Shown here: one piece after another, positions 46,474 to 55,743 of the stretch
Position numbering within the stretch: position 1 is the first letter of the stretch
Layout: the number at the start of each line of letters is the position of its first letter
Assembly (NCBI GenBank): GCA_030528155.1
Contig: JAUMZL010000008.1
Location: 1 to 64,000, forward strand
DNA from: Aerococcus sp.
Lineage (GTDB): Bacteria > Bacillota > Bacilli > Lactobacillales > Aerococcaceae
Direction of reading: 5' to 3'
Length of the DNA stretch: 64,000 nucleotides
The notes under the pieces: model-generated
Seen by the model: only the letters and a program-made list of their open reading frames with translations
What the model was told of the DNA's origin: nothing
Database searches by the model: none
Translations under genes and position numbers: made by a program

Positions 46474-47340
46474 ATGACGACATTATTAACCATTGATGTG
46501 GGCGGCACGCGGATTAAATCTGCGGTTTGGGACCAAGAAAAAGCGATACTGAGAGATAAAGAGAGTGTCCCAACGCCTGATCATTTGGAGGATTTCTATC
46601 AGGTGATTACAGCGCTCAGGGAAAAACATGCTGAAGTTTCTGGCGTGGCGTTTAGTTTGCCAGGCGCTGTCGATAATGAAAAAGGTATCATTGAAGGCGT
46701 AAGTGCTGTCCCTTATATTCATCATTTCCCAATTAAGCAAGCGCTCCATGAGAGGACTCAACGTCCCGTGGCGATCGCTAATGATGCGAATTGTGCCGCA
46801 CTAGGGGAGGTCTTCCATGGCGCAGGGCGCGGTGAGCAACAGTTAATTTTCGTGGTGATTGGGACGGGCATCGGGGGCGCGGTGGTGCTCAATGGTCAAC
46901 TTATTCCTGGTGTTCATCTCTTGGCGGGAGAATTTGGGATGATGCTCGATCAACATAACCGCTGGAGTAGCCATGATGGGACGTTGGTTCAGGCGGCTAA
47001 AACCTACAGTGAACAGACTCAAACGACTATTGACGGCAAAGGCTTGTTAGAAGCTGCTGTGGCGGGGGATGCCCTGGCACAGTCACTGACGGCTTCTGTC
47101 TATGACACCTTGGCACACTTGCTGATTAATTTGCAATTCACCTTTGATCCAGCCAGAATCATCATCGGTGGAGGGGCTTCAAAAAATCCTGACTTTATTA
47201 AGGGCATTCGGGCAGCCATTGAAAAGTTAGCCGATCAAGCAGGCCGTCCGCCGATTTTACCTGAGATTGTTCCAGCAAAATTAGGCAATGATGCCAATCT
47301 GGTGGGAGCAGCGATGTATTTTTCTCAGCAGGAGAATTGA
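46474..47340 (+). CDS. ROK-family sugar kinase-like protein, zinc motif absent
   Basis: A 288-residue ROK protein without a DNA-binding domain. ATP site TIDVGGTRIKSAVW and catalytic Asp in ANDANCAALGE are present, and VIGTGIGGAVV follows. The segment that normally reads GExGH and then CxCGxxGC is here GEFGMMLDQHNRWSS with no cysteines, so the structural zinc and the conserved His are missing. Such zinc-less members include beta-glucoside and ManNAc kinases. GAGGAGGTTATT precedes ATG 46474. Its stop overlaps the -35 of the alaS promoter. Confidence 0.87.
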   Translation: MTTLLTIDVGGTRIKSAVWDQEKAILRDKESVPTPDHLEDFYQVITALREKHAEVSGVAFSLPGAVDNEKGIIEGVSAVPYIHHFPIKQALHERTQRPVAIANDANCAALGEVFHGAGRGEQQLIFVVIGTGIGGAVVLNGQLIPGVHLLAGEFGMMLDQHNRWSSHDGTLVQAAKTYSEQTQTTIDGKGLLEAAVAGDALAQSLTASVYDTLAHLLINLQFTFDPARIIIGGGASKNPDFIKGIRAAIEKLADQAGRPPILPEIVPAKLGNDANLVGAAMYFSQQEN

Positions 47341-47365
47341 CGAATGCGGATCACTCGATTATAAT
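47337..47365 (+). promoter_or_regulatory. Promoter of the alaS T-box transcript
   Basis: TTGACG (47337-47342), 17 bases, TATAAT (47360-47365). The -35 uses the TGA stop codon of the ROK gene. Confidence 0.75.
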
Positions 47366-47374
47366 TTGAGAGAT

Positions 47375-47580
47375 TGTAGAAGGACATGACGACGGCAGAA
47401 CAGCGAGGGCGGTTGGTGAGAATGCCCAGGCCAGAGTTGCTCCCTTCTGAATAAATGAGTGAAAACTTATCGGTGTTCCCGTTATCGAACAACCAAGAGA
47501 GGTAATATCAAAACACGATGATGTTGCAAGTAAGGTGGTACCGCGCTAGGCGTCCTTACAGGCAATATCCTCGTGTTTTT
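47375..47580 (+). promoter_or_regulatory. T-box riboswitch, alanine type
   Basis: The T-box sequence AGGTGGTACCGCG is at 47533-47545. A long terminator helix embraces it: AAACACGA (47511) with TCGTGTTT (47571), ATGTTGC with GCAATAT, GTAAGG with CCTTAC, then a T run. In the stem I region GGTTGGTGAGAATGCCC is typical and the triplet GCT at 47439-47441 is the likely alanine specifier. Uncharged tRNA-Ala would stabilise the antiterminator and switch alaS on. Confidence 0.88.
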
Positions 47581-47596
47581 CATTATGGAGGTAAAC

Positions 47597-50251
47597 ATGG
47601 AAGCTTTAACGAGTAAAGAAATTCGTACATTATGGCTAAAATTCTGGGAAGGTAAGGGGCATGACATTGTCAAAAGTGCCTCGCTCGTGCCAAAGGATGA
47701 TCCAACCTTATTGTGGATCAATTCCGGTGTCGCAGCGATTAAACATTATTTGGATGGATCAGAAATTCCAGCGAATCCACGCATTGCCAACGTGCAAAAA
47801 TGTATTCGTACCAACGATATCGACAATGTCGGTCATACGGCTCGTCACCAAACGTTATTTGAAATGCTAGGAAACTGGTCGATTGGGGATTACTTTAAGG
47901 CAGAAATGTTGCCATGGGCTTGGGAATTTTTAACAGGGGAAGAATGGTTACATCTCGATCCAGAACGACTCTACATGACCTACTATCCTAATGATGAAGA
48001 CACCCATCGTTACTGGCAAGAAGCTACCGGATTATCTGAGGAACATTTTGTGCCCTTGGAAGACAATATCTGGGATTTAGGGGCTGGTCCTTCTGGTCCG
48101 GATACTGAAATTTTCTTTGACCGTGGAGAAGCCTTCCAAGATCTCGCGGATGATGATCCGGAAATGTATCCGGGCGGTGAAAATGAACGCTACCTCGAAA
48201 TCTGGAACATTGTGTTCTCGCAGTGGAACCACATGCCTGATGATACCTATGAGGACTTGAAACATAAAAACATCGATACAGGGATGGGATTGGAACGTAT
48301 GGCGAGCGTCATGCAAGAAACAAAGACCAACTTCGAAACGGACTTGTTCAAACCAATCATCCAAGCGATTGAAGCGCTCACCGACAACAAGCATTACGGA
48401 GACGGCCCCAAGCAAGATGTTTCCTTCAAAGTGATTGCCGATCACACACGGGCAGTCAGCTTTGCCATTGGGGACAATGCTTTACCATCGAATGAAGGTC
48501 GTGGATACGTCTTGCGTCGGCTCTTGCGCCGTGCTGTGATGCATGGGCGTAAATTAGGCATTCAAAAAGCCTTTCTCGGGCAGTTGTTACCCGTGATCAT
48601 TGAATCGATGGGAGAAGCTTATCCAGAAATCGTGACCAACCGGGAATTGATCTTGCAGGTGCTCGAACAAGAAGAGAAACGCTTCCAAGCGACGATTGAA
48701 GATGGTGAAAAGATCTTAGCGGAAAAAATCGCCACAGTTAAAGCTGAGGGTGCTGATACTTTGGCAGGTTCTGAAGCCTTCCAATTGTTTGACACCTATG
48801 GATTCCCATTGGAGCTCACTGAAGAAATGCTGTTGGAAGAAGGCCTCAAGGTGGATCACGCAGGATTTGATGTGGCAATGAAAGAACAACGGGAACGAGC
48901 TCGGGCTGCGCGCAAGAAGATGGGCGGACTAGCCGTGCAATCCACGGTCCTAGCAGAAATCGATGCGCCGAGTCTCTTCGTTGGCTACACCGAACAGGAA
49001 GCTGAAGGGACAATCAACGCTCTGGTTTATGAAGATGCCCTGGTGGAAGAAGTCCCTGCCGATGTGGTGGTTTACTTGGTAGCAGATAAAACACCATTCT
49101 ACGGTGAACGCGGGGGTCAAGTAGGAGACACCGGTGTGATTTACGATGAAAATGGCGATATGGTGGGACGGGTGACAGATACCCAGCATGCCCCGAATGA
49201 TCAACCGCTGCATGAGGTTGAAACCCTGAAGCCATTGCGCTTAGGTCAATCTGTTCGTTTAGTGGTGGATAGCGCGCGTCGTCGTTTGATCAAGAAGAAC
49301 CATACGGCAACCCACTTAGTGCACCAAGCGCTCAAGGATGTTCTCGGCGATAATGTTAACCAGGCAGGATCATTATTGGATGACCACTATTTGCGTTTTG
49401 ACTTTACTTATTTTGGTCAAGTGGAAGACGATGAATTGAAACAAGTGGAAGCTATTGTTAACGAACAAATTCTCAATGCTTTGCCAGTCACCACCACCCT
49501 CACCACGGTAGAAGAAGCTAAATCGCAACATGCGATGGCCTTGTTTGGTGACAAATATGATAAACTCGGCGGCGAGGTGCGCTTGGTCAACATCGGGGAT
49601 TGGTCATTAGAACTCTGTGGGGGCACGCATGTGGCCAATACTGCGGAAATCGGTTTGTTTGTGATTACCCAAGAAACCAGTGTTGGTTCCGGGGTACGTC
49701 GCATTGAAGCGTTAACCTCAAAAGCAGCGATTGCCTACTACCAAGAACGCAACAGCTTGTTGAATACAGTGGCACAGCGCGTCAAAGCGGCTAAGCCGTC
49801 CGATATTCTTCACCGCCTGGATCAACAGGATGACCAATTAAAGGCGTTAGAAACCGAAGTGAATGCCCTGCATCAAAAAGCCAACCATCAAGCCGCTGAA
49901 AACTTGCTCAATGATGTGAAAGCAGCCGGTAACTACAGCTATATTGCCGCTGCTCTGCCAGATCGCACCATGGATGACTTGCGCAATGTGGCGGATGAAT
50001 GGAAACAAAAAGCCGTTTCTGATGTGTTAGTCTTAGCGACAAACAGCCAAGACAAAGCGAACTTACTCGTTGCAGTGAAGAAAGAGTTGATCAAAGAGGG
50101 GATTAAAGCAGGCGATCTTATCAAGCCTTTAGCGAAACAAGTTGGCGGTGGCGGTGGTGGTCGCCCTGATATGGCACAGGCCGGTGGAAAGAACCCGGCT
50201 GGTATTCCAGCAGCATTGGCGCTCGTTGAAGAATTGTTACAGGCACATTAA
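47597..50251 (+). CDS. alaS: Alanyl-tRNA synthetase
   Basis: An 884-residue class II synthetase. Catalytic domain up to ~residue 440 (NVQKCIRTNDIDNVGHTARH, GAGPSGPDTEIFFDRG), editing domain with HTATHLVHQAL and CGGTHVANT metal ligands, and the C-terminal Gly-rich C-Ala region (GGGGGGRPDMAQAGG). ATG 47597 is preceded by TGGAGGTAAAC. Controlled by the T-box upstream. Confidence 0.97.
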   Translation: MEALTSKEIRTLWLKFWEGKGHDIVKSASLVPKDDPTLLWINSGVAAIKHYLDGSEIPANPRIANVQKCIRTNDIDNVGHTARHQTLFEMLGNWSIGDYFKAEMLPWAWEFLTGEEWLHLDPERLYMTYYPNDEDTHRYWQEATGLSEEHFVPLEDNIWDLGAGPSGPDTEIFFDRGEAFQDLADDDPEMYPGGENERYLEIWNIVFSQWNHMPDDTYEDLKHKNIDTGMGLERMASVMQETKTNFETDLFKPIIQAIEALTDNKHYGDGPKQDVSFKVIADHTRAVSFAIGDNALPSNEGRGYVLRRLLRRAVMHGRKLGIQKAFLGQLLPVIIESMGEAYPEIVTNRELILQVLEQEEKRFQATIEDGEKILAEKIATVKAEGADTLAGSEAFQLFDTYGFPLELTEEMLLEEGLKVDHAGFDVAMKEQRERARAARKKMGGLAVQSTVLAEIDAPSLFVGYTEQEAEGTINALVYEDALVEEVPADVVVYLVADKTPFYGERGGQVGDTGVIYDENGDMVGRVTDTQHAPNDQPLHEVETLKPLRLGQSVRLVVDSARRRLIKKNHTATHLVHQALKDVLGDNVNQAGSLLDDHYLRFDFTYFGQVEDDELKQVEAIVNEQILNALPVTTTLTTVEEAKSQHAMALFGDKYDKLGGEVRLVNIGDWSLELCGGTHVANTAEIGLFVITQETSVGSGVRRIEALTSKAAIAYYQERNSLLNTVAQRVKAAKPSDILHRLDQQDDQLKALETEVNALHQKANHQAAENLLNDVKAAGNYSYIAAALPDRTMDDLRNVADEWKQKAVSDVLVLATNSQDKANLLVAVKKELIKEGIKAGDLIKPLAKQVGGGGGGRPDMAQAGGKNPAGIPAALALVEELLQAH

Positions 50252-50276
50252 ATTTCTGTGATCACCGCGCCGTGAG

Positions 50277-50305
50277 TTGTGACCACTTTCAATTTTCGCT
50301 ATAAT
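50277..50305 (+). promoter_or_regulatory. Promoter of ireB-ruvX
   Basis: TTGTGA (50277-50282), 17 bases, TATAAT (50300-50305). Confidence 0.7.
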
Positions 50306-50344
50306 ACGGTCAAACTAATGTCTTTTTAATACGGAGGTGCTGGC

Positions 50345-50605
50345 ATGAGTGCTAAGGACGAAACCGTTCTGTTTCATTTTGACGATAATAACGAAAAAGA
50401 CGTCAAAGAAACGTTAGAAATTGTCTATGACTCGTTGGTAGAAAAGGGATATAACCCGATTAATCAGATTGTAGGCTACCTACTCTCCGGTGATCCGGCG
50501 TATATTCCTCGTCACAATCACGCGCGTAACTTAATTCGTTACCACGAACGGGACGAGATTTTGGAAGAATTGATTCGCAGTTACATGGAACGGTCCGGTC
50601 GCTAA
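50345..50605 (+). CDS. ireB: IreB/UPF0297 family regulatory phosphoprotein
   Basis: An 86-residue protein of the UPF0297 family. In Enterococcus faecalis IreB is phosphorylated on Thr4 and Thr7 by the cell-wall kinase IreK and limits cephalosporin resistance. Here Thr7 (DETV) is kept, but position 4 is Lys. ACGGAGGTGCTGGC precedes the ATG. Its stop overlaps the ruvX start (TAATG), the usual order alaS-ireB-ruvX-DUF1292. Confidence 0.93.
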   Translation: MSAKDETVLFHFDDNNEKDVKETLEIVYDSLVEKGYNPINQIVGYLLSGDPAYIPRHNHARNLIRYHERDEILEELIRSYMERSGR

Positions 50606-51021
50606 TGCGGACGATGGGGTTGGATGTTGGATCCAAAACAGTAGGCGTTGCGGTCAGTGATCCGTTCGGTTGGACGGCACAAGGGGTAGAAATTATTCCT
50701 ATCGATGAGGCAAAAGGTGAGCTGGGGCTAGAGCGTTTAGGGGAATTACTCGAAACGTATCAGGTGAATAAGGTGGTTATCGGACTACCTAAGAATATGA
50801 ATAATACAGAAGGCCCTAGAGCAGAAGCTTCCCGCCACTATGGTGAAGAAATTAAATTATTGTACGATGTCGCGATCGATTTTCAAGATGAACGTCTGAC
50901 AACCGTGCAAGCGGAACGAATGTTGATTGAACGTGCAGATGTTAGTCGTAATAAACGTAAGAAAGTCATTGATAAACTCGCAGCAGTATTGATTCTGCAG
51001 AACTATCTGGATCGGCAGTAA
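50605..51021 (+). CDS. ruvX: YqgF/RuvX family putative pre-16S rRNA nuclease
   Basis: A 138-residue RNase H-fold protein, formerly called Holliday junction resolvase-like and now linked to 16S rRNA 5' end maturation. Motifs: [15 protein letters not shown] with the first catalytic Asp, [16 protein letters not shown], and [13 protein letters not shown] with the second acidic site. Coupled to ireB. Confidence 0.94.
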   Translation: MRTMGLDVGSKTVGVAVSDPFGWTAQGVEIIPIDEAKGELGLERLGELLETYQVNKVVIGLPKNMNNTEGPRAEASRHYGEEIKLLYDVAIDFQDERLTTVQAERMLIERADVSRNKRKKVIDKLAAVLILQNYLDRQ

Positions 51022-51056
51022 TCATTTTTGCTTGCTTATCAGTAAAGGAGCCTAGT

Positions 51057-51350
51057 ATGAGCGAAATGAACGAAGAAAACTTGATTACATTGATTGATGA
51101 AGAAGGTAACGAAACTTTATATGAGATTCTCTTTACCTTCCATTCTGAGGATTATGACCGTTCCTACGTGTTATTAGTCCCACAAGAAACCAATGATGAT
51201 GAAGAAGTCATGGTTGAAGCCTATGCTTATACCGAGACTGAGGACATTGATGACTTCGGTGAATTGGAAGAAATCGAAAGTGATGAAGAATGGGATATGG
51301 TTGAGGAAGTCCTCAATACCTATCTTGATGACGAACAAATGAGTGAATAA
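51057..51350 (+). CDS. DUF1292 family protein (YrzB-like)
   Basis: A 97-residue, very acidic protein (many Glu and Asp), matching DUF1292 (LIDEEGNETLYEILFTFHSEDYDRSYVLL). Conserved partner of ireB and ruvX in Firmicutes; role unknown. AAAGGAGCCTAGT precedes the ATG. Confidence 0.92.
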   Translation: MSEMNEENLITLIDEEGNETLYEILFTFHSEDYDRSYVLLVPQETNDDEEVMVEAYAYTETEDIDDFGELEEIESDEEWDMVEEVLNTYLDDEQMSE

Positions 51351-51370
51351 TCAGCTTAGCTGATCAAGGA

Positions 51371-51415
51371 GAGAAAGGGCACAAAACAGGTGATGTTTAT
51401 CCCCTTTCTCTTATT
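51371..51415 (+). terminator. Terminator after the DUF1292 gene
   Basis: GAGAAAGGG (51371-51379) pairs with CCCTTTCTC (51402-51410), followed by TTATTTC. Confidence 0.75.
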
Positions 51416-51515
51416 TCGTCATGCAAAACGCTTTGATTGTAGATGGAATGGCCAAAATAACTCGTATGGCGATGAACAGTAAATTAGGAGATGACTAAGG
51501 GGGTAGCCAATCATT

Positions 51516-52691
51516 ATGGCGAAACAGCCAAAACAAACACAGCAAAAGCAACTAAAAACAAATCGAGTGGGGAACACCCCACAACCACCAAAGAAAAAAC
51601 GACGCTGGGGGCGCCTGGTTGGACGCGTGATGGCTGTAGTTTTTGTTTTGGCATTGATTTTAGGCGCTACCTTCTTCTATTTAGGAGCGACTGGTGGCAT
51701 GGGGCAGAAGAAAGACGTCATGATCGAAGTGCCAGAGGGGGCTACCCAGTCCCAAGTGGCCGATTTGCTTTATGAAAAAGGAGTGGTCTTCAATGGCCCA
51801 CTGTTTAAGCTCTACTTGCGAGCAGGGAGTCCGCTCAACGTGCGCAGTGGAAACTATAAAATGACCACATCGATCGGTTTTCCAGAAGCCAAAGAACAAC
51901 TGCAAGAAAACTTCAGTGGTGATAAAGCTACCGCTACCGTCACCATTCCAGAAGGGACCAACTTGGAAGGCATTGCTAAAATCCTAGGAAAACAGTTTAA
52001 TGAAGATCCTAAGGACGTCATGAAAACATTGAATGATGAAACGTTCCTAAAGCAACTACAGGAGAAATATCCTGAGTTATTGCAAGACACCATGGCAGAT
52101 AAAGATGTCCGCTATAAATTAGAAGGGTACCTTTTCCCGTCGACCTATACCTTGACAGCGAGCGACAATGTGGAAAGTACTGTCGAGCAGATGGTCCATC
52201 AGCTCGATGTTATCCGGAAGAAGTATGACGCCCAGATTAAACAATCGTCTTATTCCTTCCATGAAATCCTCACGTTGGCGTCCCTGATTGAATCGGAAGC
52301 CTCCAGCGCGAAAGATCGTCGTTTGGTCTCTGGTGTTTTCCATAATCGTCTCAATCAGGATATGCCGCTGCAGACGGATATTTCCATTAACTATGCCAAC
52401 CAAAAACATGCTTCCTACGTGACGATTAAGGATACCGAAGTGGATTCTCCCTACAACCTTTATGTTCATACTGGTTTAGGGCCAGGGCCGTTCGCCTCGC
52501 CGAGTGAAGACAGCATTGTGGCGGCATTGAATCCGACTGAGAGCGATTATTTGTACTTCGTTGCTGACTTAAAATCCGGGCAAGTGTACTACTCCAATTC
52601 CTATGATGAACACATGCAGAAGGTGGATCAGTACGTTTCAGAAGAAGATGCAAAGTTGGCGGAAAGCAGTAACGATAGTAGCGATCAATAA
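51516..52691 (+). CDS. mltG: Endolytic murein transglycosylase MltG
   Basis: A 391-residue YceG-like protein that cuts nascent peptidoglycan strands at the membrane. Residues 1-30 are a basic cytosolic tail, residues ~32-56 one membrane helix, then a LysM-like lobe (EVPEGATQSQVADLL and TIPEGTNLEGIAKIL) and the catalytic domain with Glu in LASLIESEASSAKDR and VFHNRLNQDMPLQTD. The end is Ser/Asp-rich. A larger cytosolic domain seen in streptococci is absent. AAGGGGGTAGCC precedes the ATG. Confidence 0.94.
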   Translation: MAKQPKQTQQKQLKTNRVGNTPQPPKKKRRWGRLVGRVMAVVFVLALILGATFFYLGATGGMGQKKDVMIEVPEGATQSQVADLLYEKGVVFNGPLFKLYLRAGSPLNVRSGNYKMTTSIGFPEAKEQLQENFSGDKATATVTIPEGTNLEGIAKILGKQFNEDPKDVMKTLNDETFLKQLQEKYPELLQDTMADKDVRYKLEGYLFPSTYTLTASDNVESTVEQMVHQLDVIRKKYDAQIKQSSYSFHEILTLASLIESEASSAKDRRLVSGVFHNRLNQDMPLQTDISINYANQKHASYVTIKDTEVDSPYNLYVHTGLGPGPFASPSEDSIVAALNPTESDYLYFVADLKSGQVYYSNSYDEHMQKVDQYVSEEDAKLAESSNDSSDQ

Positions 52692-52732
52692 GTAAAGATA
52701 ACCTAAAAGCCTAAACAACTGCTGAAATTCGC

Positions 52733-52761
52733 TTGCACTTTAGTGGGTTTGGTGGTAGTGT
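52733..52761 (+). promoter_or_regulatory. Promoter of greA
   Basis: TTGCAC (52733-52738), 17 bases, TAGTGT (52756-52761). It gives a leader of about 160 bases before greA. Confidence 0.6.
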
Positions 52762-52776
52762 ATGGCTATTAAACAT

Positions 52777-52878
52777 GGTTCTTCACTTTTTACCAATAAT
52801 AGCGATGATGTCAAGGGGTCTCACCGATCGGAGGGATTGGCAGACTGAAATCATCGTATGGGTAAGGGGTGAAGAACC
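52777..52878 (+). ncRNA. Structured 5' leader of greA
   Basis: GGTTCTTCAC (52777-52786) pairs perfectly with GTGAAGAACC (52869-52878). Nested inside are CGATGAT/ATCATCG (52803-52809 with 52850-52856) and GTCT/AGAC (52818-52821 with 52842-52845). The concentric arrangement over 100 bases points to a folded RNA, either a cis-regulator of greA or a small RNA made from its leader. No T run follows the closing stem. No known riboswitch class recognised. Confidence 0.5.
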
Positions 52879-52925
52879 TTCATTATCTAACCGCAAAGTG
52901 TTTTATTAGAACAAGGAGAATTAAT

Positions 52926-53405
52926 ATGGCTGAAGAAAGCTATCCAATGACAATTGAAGGTAAACAACGCTTGGAACAAGAGTTGGAAGACCTTAAATTA
53001 AATAAACGACCAGAAGTTGTGGCACGCATTAAAGAAGCAAGAAGTTACGGCGACCTTTCCGAAAACTCGGAATATGAAGCAGCGAAAGATGAACAATCCT
53101 TCGTTGAAGGTCAAATTTCAAAATTGGAACGCATGATTCGTTATGCCCAAATCGTTGATCCAGAGACCATCGAAAAAGATACGGTGAGTCTCGGGAAACG
53201 GGTGCGCTTCGTTGAAATTCCTGATGGGGATGAAGAAGAATACGAAATCGTTGGTAAAGCAGAAGCCAACCCATTGGAAGGTAAAATTTCCAATGAATCA
53301 CCAATTGCCAAAGCTTTGATTGGTCGTAAAATTGACGAAGAAGTTGAAATTGAAACCCCAGGTGGATCTTTCAGCGTTCGTATCTTGAATGTGGAAACGG
53401 CATAA
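52926..53405 (+). CDS. greA: Transcription elongation factor GreA
   Basis: A 159-residue protein: N-terminal coiled coil (residues ~1-78) with the acidic tip [18 protein letters not shown] and a C-terminal FKBP-like domain ending in [10 protein letters not shown]. It enters the secondary channel of RNA polymerase and triggers cleavage of backtracked RNA. ATG 52926 follows AAGGAGAATTAAT; the frame is open 19 codons upstream without a site. Confidence 0.96.
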   Translation: MAEESYPMTIEGKQRLEQELEDLKLNKRPEVVARIKEARSYGDLSENSEYEAAKDEQSFVEGQISKLERMIRYAQIVDPETIEKDTVSLGKRVRFVEIPDGDEEEYEIVGKAEANPLEGKISNESPIAKALIGRKIDEEVEIETPGGSFSVRILNVETA

Positions 53406-53428
53406 ATGCTTGGACTTAAATAGTAGAA

Positions 53429-53470
53429 GGGTGTCACCATGAAACATTGATGTGGTGACACCCTTTTTTT
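53429..53470. terminator. Strong terminator between greA and the GntR gene
   Basis: GGGTGTCACCA (53429-53439) pairs perfectly with TGGTGACACCC (53453-53463), followed by seven T. The GntR gene ends just beyond it on the other strand. Confidence 0.93.
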
Positions 53471-53473
53471 GCT

Positions 53474-54190
53474 TTAGATAAGTGGACGATGAACATCGAT
53501 GACGAAACGAGTTTGCGAGGGAATGAAGTAAGCATCCGAATACTCAAAGGCGACTCGTTTTTGATCGAAGGCCGTCTGATTGATCACAAGCACGGGTTCG
53601 TTCTGCTCGATTTGAAGCGCCTGACTGATGGCTGGCGAAGCAGACTCGGCACTGATAATTCGCCTGGAATCGATCAAAACAATGCCATGCTCATCCTTAA
53701 GATAAGCATAGAGCGAATGCGCGAGGACCGTTTGATCGATAGTCGCTAATTTGGTGGGCATGCGTGTATGCTCAAAACTGTATGGTTGGTCATTCAAGAG
53801 GCGGAGTCGTTGGATGTCATAGACCGGTTCAAAAGTGGTAATTTTCAGTGCTTTCTGCTCGGTCTCATCAGGTAAACGTGCCCCAAAATGCAAAATTTTA
53901 CTGGTAACCTGCTGATTAAAGTGCGTGGTGGTTGCACCCACTGGATAATCCAATGGTAATAATTCTTTTGAAGTTTCACTCAGTGGAGAACGGACATAAG
54001 TGCCAGAACCCTGTTTACTGTAAACAAGCCCCTCTTGCTCTAACAAGCTGAGGGCTTTTTTTACGGTGACCCGCGTGGTGTGGTAGTGTTCAGCAAGTTC
54101 AGTTTGAGTGGGGAGTGGGGCATGCATGTGTTCCTGGCCACTGAGAATGCGTTGCCTGAGATCTTGATAAATTTGACGGTAGATGGTCAA
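53474..54190 (-). CDS. GntR/UTRA-family regulator of the glycan locus
   Basis: A 238-residue HutC-subfamily regulator: winged helix at residues ~1-70 (HYHTTRVTVKKALSLLEQEGLVYSKQGSGTYV) and a UTRA ligand domain (residues ~95-235). Members sense sugar phosphates such as GlcNAc-6-P (NagR) or mannosylglycerate products (MngR). TTG 54190 is chosen as start because AAGGAGGTGGACAAT precedes it. Its own promoter (TGGTAAAAT) is overlapped by ATTAGTCTATAC, a motif found again at 59652, so it probably represses itself and the downstream PTS genes. Confidence 0.9.
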   Translation of the reverse strand: MTIYRQIYQDLRQRILSGQEHMHAPLPTQTELAEHYHTTRVTVKKALSLLEQEGLVYSKQGSGTYVRSPLSETSKELLPLDYPVGATTTHFNQQVTSKILHFGARLPDETEQKALKITTFEPVYDIQRLRLLNDQPYSFEHTRMPTKLATIDQTVLAHSLYAYLKDEHGIVLIDSRRIISAESASPAISQALQIEQNEPVLVINQTAFDQKRVAFEYSDAYFIPSQTRFVIDVHRPLI

Positions 54191-54214
54191 ATTGTCCACC
54201 TCCTTATTGATGTT

Positions 54215-54226
54215 GTATAGACTAAT
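54215..54226. promoter_or_regulatory. Candidate GntR operator 1
   Basis: GTATAGACTAAT lies directly after the -10 of the GntR gene (minus strand). It differs at one position from GTATATACTAAT at 59652-59663. Confidence 0.55.
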
Positions 54227-54294
54227 TTTACCACAAACTCGGTTGAGATGTATATTTCTCGCTTCTGATTGCCGCACTAAAAGGCTTGGGCTAA

Positions 54295-54341
54295 TTGTCA
54301 AGCGGCAAGGGATATGGTATTCTCAATGAGATAACGCTTAC
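54295..54341 (+). promoter_or_regulatory. Promoter and cre-like site of the glycosylasparaginase operon
   Basis: TTGTCA (54295-54300), 17 bases, TATTCT (54318-54323), followed by GATAACGCTTACA, a cre-like sequence just after the -10. Confidence 0.6.
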
Positions 54342-54405
54342 ATTTTAGAGGAGGGGAGTCATTATTGTCGTAGTCTGTGAAGTTTCAGAAGAGAGGAAGG
54401 ATCGT

Positions 54406-55743
54406 ATGTTTGAACGACTGAACAAGCTTTTTCAACCGTTAGCGGTAGCTATTGGCCGCAATAAATATTTAATGTCTATTCGGGATGGGTTCCTAGTTGC
54501 GACACCGTTATTGATTACTGGTTCTATTTTCTTATTGATCGCTAATTTCCCGATTCCAGCGGTCACAGAGTTCTTTAATTCTGTCATTATTAATCCTGAA
54601 ACGCAGGCTACCTTGGCAGATTATTTAGCCGTTCCTGCCGATGCGACTTATACCATTATGGCTGTGTTTGCGGTAGCAGGGATCGCCTATGCTTTTTCCA
54701 AACGAATGGCAGTCAAACCTATATTTGGGGCAGTGACTGCATTGATGTCCTGGTTCATCCTGATGCCATTCCAATTGACTCAAACCCCCTTAGGCGCTGT
54801 GGAAGATGCACCAGCCGTCACAGTCACGGGGATCGATCTTGGTTGGATGGGCGCCAAAGGAATTTTTATCGGCATCATCTGTGCTTTCCTCTCCGTGCAC
54901 ATTTATGCCTGGGTGAATAAAAAAGGCTGGAAAATTCGCATGCCGGAAGAAGTGCCTGAGAATGTGGTGGAGACTTTTTCCTCATTGATTCCCATTTTAT
55001 TTGTCATGTGCTTCTTTTTCTTGGTCAACTTATTATTTGGCTTAGCAGGTACCAATGCTTTTGAGTTTATTTACAAATTCCTGCAGATTCCATTGCTGAA
55101 TTTAGGGGACACGTTGGGGTCCATGATTATTGCTTACATCTTCCTACATTTCTTCTGGTTCTTCGGGATCAATGGGGGATCCGTTGTGGGAGCGGTGTTT
55201 AATCCTATCTTACAAACGCTCTCCCTCGAGAATGTGAAATTCTTCCAAACAGGTGTGGGTCAGGCACACATCATTAACCAACAATTCCAAGACCTCTTTG
55301 CCACGTTCGGTGGGGCGGGATCTACCTTATCATTGGCCATCGCGATGATTGTGGTGTGTCGTTCCAAGCGGATGAAAGAACTCGGCAAACTTGCCCTTGT
55401 ACCTGGCATTTTCAATATCAATGAACCGATTATCTTTGGGATGCCGATTGTGTTAAATCCGATCATGATTGTGCCGTTTATGCTGGCACCAACAGTGAAT
55501 ATTATCATCAGCTACTTTGTGATGCGGATTGGTTTAGTGCCGATAACATCTGGAATCAATATTCCTTGGCCAACGCCCGCGATCATCTCAGGATTTTTGG
55601 CCACCAACTGGGCGGGGGCCTTATTACAAGCAGGGTTACTCGTGATTGACTTCTTTATCTACTTACCATTCTTGAAAGTATTGGACAATCAATACGTTGC
55701 TGAAGAAAAAGGAAGTGTAGAACCTGCCAAAGTGGCTGAATAA
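54406..55743 (+). CDS. PTS lactose/cellobiose-family EIIC (glycan locus, first)
   Basis: A 445-residue membrane permease with about ten helices and the family motif FNINEPIIFGMPIVLNP. It has no EIIA or EIIB in its own operon; the nearest pair is encoded at 58868-59522. Followed by a glycosylasparaginase, so the cargo may be a GlcNAc-Asn type compound or a related N-glycan fragment. GAGAGGAAGGATCGT precedes the ATG. The C-terminus carries a short Glu/Ala tail. Confidence 0.92.
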   Translation: MFERLNKLFQPLAVAIGRNKYLMSIRDGFLVATPLLITGSIFLLIANFPIPAVTEFFNSVIINPETQATLADYLAVPADATYTIMAVFAVAGIAYAFSKRMAVKPIFGAVTALMSWFILMPFQLTQTPLGAVEDAPAVTVTGIDLGWMGAKGIFIGIICAFLSVHIYAWVNKKGWKIRMPEEVPENVVETFSSLIPILFVMCFFFLVNLLFGLAGTNAFEFIYKFLQIPLLNLGDTLGSMIIAYIFLHFFWFFGINGGSVVGAVFNPILQTLSLENVKFFQTGVGQAHIINQQFQDLFATFGGAGSTLSLAIAMIVVCRSKRMKELGKLALVPGIFNINEPIIFGMPIVLNPIMIVPFMLAPTVNIIISYFVMRIGLVPITSGINIPWPTPAIISGFLATNWAGALLQAGLLVIDFFIYLPFLKVLDNQYVAEEKGSVEPAKVAE

